DNA of 64,000 nucleotides. Source: Erwinia sp050410775 (GTDB lineage: Bacteria > Pseudomonadota > Gammaproteobacteria > Enterobacterales > Enterobacteriaceae). Positions 59,207 to 64,000 of this stretch are shown in pieces; the stretch's first letter is position 1, and each line of letters starts with the position of its first letter. The notes below the pieces were generated by a model. That model saw only the letters and a program-made list of their open reading frames with translations. It ran no database searches and was not told the DNA's origin. The stretch lies in the NCBI RefSeq assembly GCF_050410775.1, contig NZ_CP191229.1; one strand, written 5' to 3'. The position numbers were made by a program, and so were the translations under genes.

Positions 59207-59275
59207 TTTCTGTCCTGATTATCCTGTCCAAAGTGATACGGCCTCCCTCCTGGGCAGCCTCAGTTAAATAGCCAA

Positions 59276-59307
59276 CCAAACGATTGCGCTTCAGCACAAT
59301 CGTTTGG
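59276..59307 (-). promoter_or_regulatory. Perfect 11 bp inverted repeat in the ansP leader
   Basis: CCAAACGATTG and CAATCGTTTGG flank a 10-base loop, 70 bases upstream of the ansP start. No T-run follows on the minus strand. It may be an operator or an RNA structure. Confidence 0.45.
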
Positions 59308-59443
59308 GCAACGTTCCCCTTTCTGTAATTATATGGCTGGCGAACGGAGGAAAATTGCGGCGATGCATCCTAACCGTTCTCTCTTTCTGACGCAAAAGCT
59401 GTTATGAGAAAATCGCAAGCTTTTGTTAACTCAGACAGTAAAG

Positions 59444-59475
59444 CAAAAAAAACCGGCCGCATCAGGCGGTCGGTT
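59444..59475 (-). terminator. Terminator after the DUF1471 gene
   Basis: On the minus strand AACCGACCGC and GCGGCCGGTT pair (one G-U) around CTGAT, followed by TTTTTT. Confidence 0.88.
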
Positions 59476-59523
59476 CAGTGAAAATCACAAAAGCTACACA
59501 GGGGTATTCAGGGGAAGTCGGAC

Positions 59524-59796
59524 TTAACGGTAGATCTCCGCATTACCACTCCAGAGACTAGAATCGCCGGGGGTGTCAGTACGGATGACGCGATAATGCG
59601 TGGCGCCCATTTCTTCGGCTTTTTGTTGCAGCTGGTCGGTTGCATCATCCAGCGAACCGCTGACGCCCGTCACGGAAACGGAGCCCATAGCCTGAAGGCC
59701 TTCGCTTTGTTGCCGATCAACTGGCGTGGCGGCCAGGGCGGCGAAAGAGGTGGCGGCAAACATAATCCCTGTCAGTACTGAGAGTTTCATGTTCAT
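59524..59796 (-). CDS. Small secreted DUF1471 (YdgH/BhsA/McbA-like) protein
   Basis: A 90-residue periplasmic protein. GAGG lies 8 bases before the ATG at 59796, giving MNMKLSVLTGIMFAATSFAA as signal peptide with cleavage near LAA-TP. The mature part has QSEGLQAMGSVSVTGVSGSLDD and the EEMGATHYRVIR core of the DUF1471 fold, nearest to the YahO/YhcN type. Such proteins accumulate under stress and affect biofilm or envelope traits; the specific role is unknown. Longer in-frame starts are not supported. Confidence 0.87.
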   Translation of the reverse strand: MNMKLSVLTGIMFAATSFAALAATPVDRQQSEGLQAMGSVSVTGVSGSLDDATDQLQQKAEEMGATHYRVIRTDTPGDSSLWSGNAEIYR

Positions 59797-60174
59797 AAGA
59801 TATACCTCGTCGAAGTGATTATTTGCTACGAGGTTAAGTATGCGCCATACGCTGAGCTCCAGTCGGCTACAGGCGTAAAAGCGGTTAAAGGATTGTGAAC
59901 AGCAGCGGGGGAGCCATAAAGAAATGTCAGTAAGCGTGATTTTATCTACAATTGACCTGAAAATACCGACAAAAGACTGCATTTTCGCTGCCGTTTCACC
60001 ATTTACCTTTCGGCGTTATTATCCGCAGGCGGTGGCCCGTCCGTTTTACCCATTATTTTTTCCGGGTGACAGACGCTCTGCCTGCCCGGTACGCAGGACA
60101 AGATACCGGCGCAGGTCAGTATTTTAGCGGCGTTTTAGCGTTATACTCGCCTGCCTGTGCCTGAGGGATAAAAG
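59797..60174. other. Divergent control region between the DUF1471 gene and narQ (378 bp)
   Basis: Holds both promoters by position. AT-rich sequence lies at 59935-60000. No repeat, hairpin or small gene worth calling was seen. Confidence 0.5.
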
Positions 60175-61845
60175 ATGATGACGCGTTCTGTAACCAGCAG
60201 TCTGGCCCGCGCCCTGTTCGCGATTGCACTGCTTTCCGTGCTCTCGACCGGGCTGGCGATGCTGACGCTTTCGGCCAGCCTGCGCGATGCCGAAGCGGTC
60301 AATATCGCCGGTTCGCTGCGTATGCAGAGCTATCGCCTCGCCTGGGATGCCACCACCAATTCGCCCGATCTGGCAAAGAACATTCAGCTTTACCATCAGT
60401 CGCTTGATGCGCCTGCGCTGCGCGCGCTCGACCGTCGCTATGTGCCCACCAGCGTCCGCGAACGTTATCATGCGCTGCTGCACGCGTGGCAAAAGCTCCG
60501 GCCCGACCTTGAAGCGGGAAAAACCCTGGATTACCGGCAGAATGTTTCCCATTACGTGGCGCAAATCGACCGCTTCGTGCTGGCGCTTCAACACTGGGCG
60601 GAGCTGAAAATGCTGCTGGTTGCCGGTACCAGCGTGCTGGGTTTTATCGCCATCGCCGCGCTGGTCGTCTGGACGCTGCGCAGGGTCAGACGTCAGGTAG
60701 TGCTGCCGCTCAATAAGCTGGTGATGGCCAGCCGCGAAATTGAGCAGGCCAACTTTCATCCCGGACCGCTGGATACCGGTCTGGAAAATGAACTCGGGGT
60801 GCTGGCCCGCGCCTTTACCCATATGTCCTCAGAGCTGGAAAAGCATTACCACCATCTTGAGGAAGCGGTAAAAGAGAAAACCCAGGATCTCCGGCAGGCT
60901 AACCGGCGGCTGGCGCTGCTTTACCGCTGCTCTGAAATGCTCAGCAGCCACTTGAACAGCGCGCAGGCTTATCCGCAGGTGCTGGAGCGGATGCTTCAAC
61001 ACGAAGCGCTCTGCGCTATTTCGCTCACGGCGCCGCCCCAGTGGGAAGTAACCGTGGGGCAGCCGGATGAGAAGCTGGGCTGGCAGCGCCTGCAACTCGA
61101 TCCTTCCGTTGGCGCTCAGGCCGGCGAGCTGCGCTGGCAGGCGCTGCGCAGTGAACCGCAGCTGATGCAGGGATTCGCCACGCTGCTGGCGCGCTCGCTT
61201 CAGCTTGAGCGCGCACAGCATAAAGTTCAGCATCTGCTGCTGATGGAGGAGCGCGCCACTATCGCCCGCGAATTGCATGACTCCCTGGCGCAGTCGCTCG
61301 CCTATCTGCGGATCCAGCTGGCCCGCCTGAAGCGGGTCGTGGACGAGAATGCCGCCCCCGCCAGAGCGATCGTTACTGAAATCGACCAGGCGCTCAGTGA
61401 GGCGAACCGGCAGCTCAGAGAGCTGCTGACCACCTTCCGTCTCTCCATTGAACCGGCGGATTTGCCCACCGCCCTGGAGCAGGTTATCGCCCCGCTTCGC
61501 CAGCAGACCAGCGCCACCCTCCTGCTGGAGGGCCAGCTTACCGGCCAGCCTTTAGAGGCGCAAAAGCAGGTGCACGTCCTGCAAATTGTGCGCGAAGCGC
61601 TGCTGAATGCCATACGCCACGCCGGCGCCACGCAGATCGCCGTTCGCTGTAGCCTTAATGAGCAGGGCGAGAACCGGATTGAGATATGCGACAACGGTAA
61701 GGGCCTGGCCGATCCTGAAAGCCCTCCCGGCCATTACGGCCTGTCGATTATGCAGGAGCGGGCATCCAGCCTTAATGGACATCTGGCTGTAAGCCAGATC
61801 GAGACGGGCGGGACGAAGGTTTCGCTGATTTTTCCTGACTGCTGA
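60175..61845 (+). CDS. narQ: Nitrate/nitrite sensor histidine kinase NarQ
   Basis: Inner-membrane kinase that senses nitrate and nitrite and phosphorylates NarL and NarP. It has 556 residues (E. coli NarQ 566). TM1 is at about 12-34, and the periplasmic P-box AVNIAGSLRMQSYRL (41-55, Arg49 as nitrate ligand) follows. TM2 (about 147-167), HAMP, and a signalling helix with central Cys residues come next. The HisKA_3 box has His368 in ERATIARELHDSLAQSL, then HATPase motifs ALLNAIRHAGAT and DNGKGL. Its position directly before acrD identifies it as NarQ rather than NarX. Confidence 0.92.
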   Translation: MMTRSVTSSLARALFAIALLSVLSTGLAMLTLSASLRDAEAVNIAGSLRMQSYRLAWDATTNSPDLAKNIQLYHQSLDAPALRALDRRYVPTSVRERYHALLHAWQKLRPDLEAGKTLDYRQNVSHYVAQIDRFVLALQHWAELKMLLVAGTSVLGFIAIAALVVWTLRRVRRQVVLPLNKLVMASREIEQANFHPGPLDTGLENELGVLARAFTHMSSELEKHYHHLEEAVKEKTQDLRQANRRLALLYRCSEMLSSHLNSAQAYPQVLERMLQHEALCAISLTAPPQWEVTVGQPDEKLGWQRLQLDPSVGAQAGELRWQALRSEPQLMQGFATLLARSLQLERAQHKVQHLLLMEERATIARELHDSLAQSLAYLRIQLARLKRVVDENAAPARAIVTEIDQALSEANRQLRELLTTFRLSIEPADLPTALEQVIAPLRQQTSATLLLEGQLTGQPLEAQKQVHVLQIVREALLNAIRHAGATQIAVRCSLNEQGENRIEICDNGKGLADPESPPGHYGLSIMQERASSLNGHLAVSQIETGGTKVSLIFPDC

Positions 61846-61900
61846 GGAATAAATTTGCCAGTCAGCTAAACCCGCAGGCCTGTCCGGCATGATACTTTAC

Positions 61901-61918
61901 ATTTTCTCCTTATTTCCT
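61901..61918 (+). promoter_or_regulatory. Possible BaeR-like site upstream of acrD
   Basis: ATTTTCTCCTTATTTCCT shares TTTTCTCC with the BaeR box TTTTTCTCCATNATTGGC but matches the second half poorly. E. coli acrD is activated by BaeR, which is the main reason to note it. Confidence 0.3.
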
Positions 61919-62074
61919 CCACGATTCTTCACAGAGCAGCGGGTAGAGTGGAGAGCTGTCGACCTGAAATGAATCAACGACAAAACAGTGCAGCTAACGA
62001 ATTTTCTCTAGCGCCCCGGGCAAACGGTAAGCGCCTTACTTTTTCACACTGATTAAGCCAGGAGTTTATCGTCG

Positions 62075-64000
62075 ATGGCGAATTTCTTTATCGATCGCCC
62101 CATTTTTGCCTGGGTGATAGCGATTTTACTTTGCCTGACCGGCACGCTGGCCATTTTTTCCCTTCCCGTTGAGCAGTATCCCGATCTCGCCCCGCCTAAC
62201 GTGCGTATAAGCGCTAACTATCCCGGTGCCTCTGCCGAAACGCTGGAAAACACCGTTACCCAGATCATCGAACAGAACATGACCGGCATCGACAACCTGA
62301 TGTATATGTCCTCCCAGAGCAGCAATACCGGGCGGGCCACCATCACAATGACGTTTGTGGCGGGTACCGATCCGGATGAGGCTCGGCAACAGGTGCAGAA
62401 CCAGCTGCAGACCGCGCTGCGCAAGCTTCCCCAGGATGTGCAATCTCAGGGCGTTACCGTGACCAAAACGGGTGATACCAATATTCTGATGGTCGCGTTC
62501 GTATCGACGGACGGCAGCATGGATAAGCAGGATATCAGTGATTATGTCGCCAGCCACGTTCAGGATCCCCTCAGCCGTATCGACGGCGTGGGCCAGGTTG
62601 ACGCCTACGGTTCTCAGTACGCCATGCGGATCTGGCTCGATCCCAATAAGATGATTAACTATGCGCTGACCACCGAAGATATCGTCAGCGCCATCCGCTC
62701 CCAGAACAGCCAGGTAGCAGTAGGCCAGCTTGGCGGGCTGCCCGCCGTCGATCGCCAGGCGCTTAACGCCACCATTAATTCTCAGTCTTTACTGACCACT
62801 CCTGAGCAGTTCAGCAATATCACCCTCAGGGTGAATCAGGATGGTTCAGAGGTAAAGCTGGGGGAAGTAGCCCGCGTCGAACTGGGCGCGGAGAAATATG
62901 ATTTCCTCAGCCAGTATAACGGCCAGCCAGCTTCCGGGCTGGGCGTCAAGCTGGCCTCTGGCGCCAATGAATTACAAACCGATGAGCTGGTGCGCGCGCG
63001 TATTGATGAGCTGTCGCGCTATTTCCCTCCCGGCCTGAAGGCGGAAATTGCCTACGAGACCACCCCCTTCGTAAAAGCCTCGATTGAGGACGTCGTCAAG
63101 ACGTTGCTTGAAGCGGTTGTTTTGGTGTTTGTGGTGATGTACCTGTTTCTGCAAAATTTCCGCGCCACCCTGATCCCGACCATTGCCGTTCCGGTAGTGC
63201 TGCTTGGTACCTTTACGGTGCTTTCACTGTGCGGCTTCAGTATCAACACCCTGACCATGTTCGCTATGGTGCTGGCAATTGGCTTACTGGTTGATGATGC
63301 CATCGTCGTGGTGGAAAACGTCGAGCGCATCATGAGCGAGGAAGGGCTTTCGCCACGCGAAGCGACGCGGAAGTCGATGGGACAAATTCAGGGCGCGCTG
63401 GTGGGGATTACTTTGGTGCTGTCGGCGGTGTTTATCCCGATGGCGTTCTTTGGTGGCACAACGGGCGCCATCTATCGTCAGTTCTCTATTACCATTGTTT
63501 CCGCCATGGTTCTGTCGGTGCTGGTCGCCATGATCCTCACCCCGGCGCTTTGCGCCACCCTGCTTAAGCCGCTGGAAAAAGGGCAGCATCACGGCCGGCG
63601 GGGGTTTTTTGGCTGGTTTAACCGTATGTTTAACCGTAACGCCGACCGCTACGAGCGCGGCGTCGGGCGGATTCTGGCGAAGGCAGGGCGCTGGCTGCTG
63701 CTTTACATGGCGATCATCGTCGGCATGGCACTGCTATTCTGGCATCTGCCGACTTCCTTCCTGCCGCTGGAGGATCGCGGCGTATTCACCACGCAGATCC
63801 AGCTTCCTCCCGGCTCAACCTTGCAGCAGACCCATAAAGTGGTTAACAACGTTGAGCGCTATTATCTGACGCAGGAGAAGGACAATGTGCTGTCGGTTTT
63901 TTCCACCATTGGCGCAGGCCCTGGGGGAAATGGGCAGAACGTCGCCCGCATGTTTATCCGCCTTAAACCCTGGCAGGCGCGCGAGGGAGCAGAGAACACC
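62075..64000 (+). CDS. acrD: RND multidrug efflux pump AcrD, 3' end missing
   Basis: Inner-membrane proton-driven exporter that works with AcrA and TolC; in E. coli it exports aminoglycosides and other polar drugs. The first 642 codons are present, about 62 percent of the usual length near 1037. The start MANFFIDRPIFAWVIAILLC follows CCAGGAG. The proton-relay Asp407-Asp408 type pair is in AIGLLVDDAIVVVENVERI, and FFGGTTGAIYRQFSITI follows in TM5-6. NGQNVARMFIRLKPW near the edge lies in the second pore domain. AcrD is preferred over AcrB from its place after narQ and close resemblance to E. coli AcrD. Confidence 0.94.
   Translation, partial: MANFFIDRPIFAWVIAILLCLTGTLAIFSLPVEQYPDLAPPNVRISANYPGASAETLENTVTQIIEQNMTGIDNLMYMSSQSSNTGRATITMTFVAGTDPDEARQQVQNQLQTALRKLPQDVQSQGVTVTKTGDTNILMVAFVSTDGSMDKQDISDYVASHVQDPLSRIDGVGQVDAYGSQYAMRIWLDPNKMINYALTTEDIVSAIRSQNSQVAVGQLGGLPAVDRQALNATINSQSLLTTPEQFSNITLRVNQDGSEVKLGEVARVELGAEKYDFLSQYNGQPASGLGVKLASGANELQTDELVRARIDELSRYFPPGLKAEIAYETTPFVKASIEDVVKTLLEAVVLVFVVMYLFLQNFRATLIPTIAVPVVLLGTFTVLSLCGFSINTLTMFAMVLAIGLLVDDAIVVVENVERIMSEEGLSPREATRKSMGQIQGALVGITLVLSAVFIPMAFFGGTTGAIYRQFSITIVSAMVLSVLVAMILTPALCATLLKPLEKGQHHGRRGFFGWFNRMFNRNADRYERGVGRILAKAGRWLLLYMAIIVGMALLFWHLPTSFLPLEDRGVFTTQIQLPPGSTLQQTHKVVNNVERYYLTQEKDNVLSVFSTIGAGPGGNGQNVARMFIRLKPWQAREGAENT

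Larger units (their letters stand above)
59207..59523 (-). other. ansP upstream region (317 bp)
   Basis: Contains the leader hairpin, the terminator of the upstream DUF1471 gene at its far end, and between them AT-rich sequence (59320-59440) likely to hold the ansP promoter. No coding sequence was seen. Confidence 0.5.

Overview
This window looks like chromosomal DNA of an enterobacterium, most likely an Erwiniaceae member (Pantoea, Erwinia or Mixta type). Gene order follows the alaC-to-acrD part of the E. coli K-12 map almost without a break: alaC, ypdAB, glk, mntH, nupC, alaXW, yfeC, gltX, valUXY-lysV, yfeRH, ligA-zipA, cysZK, ptsHI-crr, cysMAWTP, yfeYZ, ypeA, amiA, hemF, maeB, talA-tktB, ypfG, nudK, narQ, acrD. 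Proteins were recognised from remembered families and motifs; no database search was run. The genus is inferred from accessory genes, above all the indolepyruvate decarboxylase.

Layout. 1-14.2 kb: the end of a drug-efflux adaptor, the small membrane protein YpdK, alaC, a GNAT acetyltransferase, a YbiU-type putative dioxygenase, the YpdA/YpdB pyruvate-sensing system, glk, ipdC (auxin route), an aldo/keto reductase, a YpeC-like secreted protein, and the divergent pair mntH (Fur and MntR sites visible) and nupC. 14.4-19.5 kb: two tRNA-Ala genes, a formate/nitrite channel, yfeC, gltX, then three tRNA-Val and one tRNA-Lys. The tRNA-Lys is followed by a tandem array of about 154 bp units, each carrying a copy of the tRNA 3' end plus an intrinsic terminator; this array is broken up by a 111 bp palindromic element. 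An orphan FlxA-like gene follows.

19.5-38 kb: yfeR/yfeH, zipA-ligA-ypeB, cysZ, cysK and the PTS operon with its conserved CRP and promoter signals. A response regulator, sensor kinase and GntR regulator group sits where E. coli has pdxK, followed by the sulfate/thiosulfate uptake operon cysPTWAM. 38-45 kb: an accessory respiratory operon transcribed leftwards, made of a 990-residue formate dehydrogenase, a DUF1641 protein and both subunits of a short Q-loop (CIO-type) bd oxidase. A terminator-like hairpin lies in its leader. Together these genes would pass electrons from formate through quinol to oxygen; this is the best candidate in the window for a less-described system.

45-64 kb: conserved core genes (yfeY, yfeZ, ypeA, amiA, hemF, maeB, talA, tktB, ypfG, nudK, ansP, a DUF1471 protein, narQ and the start of acrD), with two long non-coding gaps upstream of talA and between ypfG and nudK. 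No CRISPR array, prophage, complete insertion sequence or rRNA was seen.
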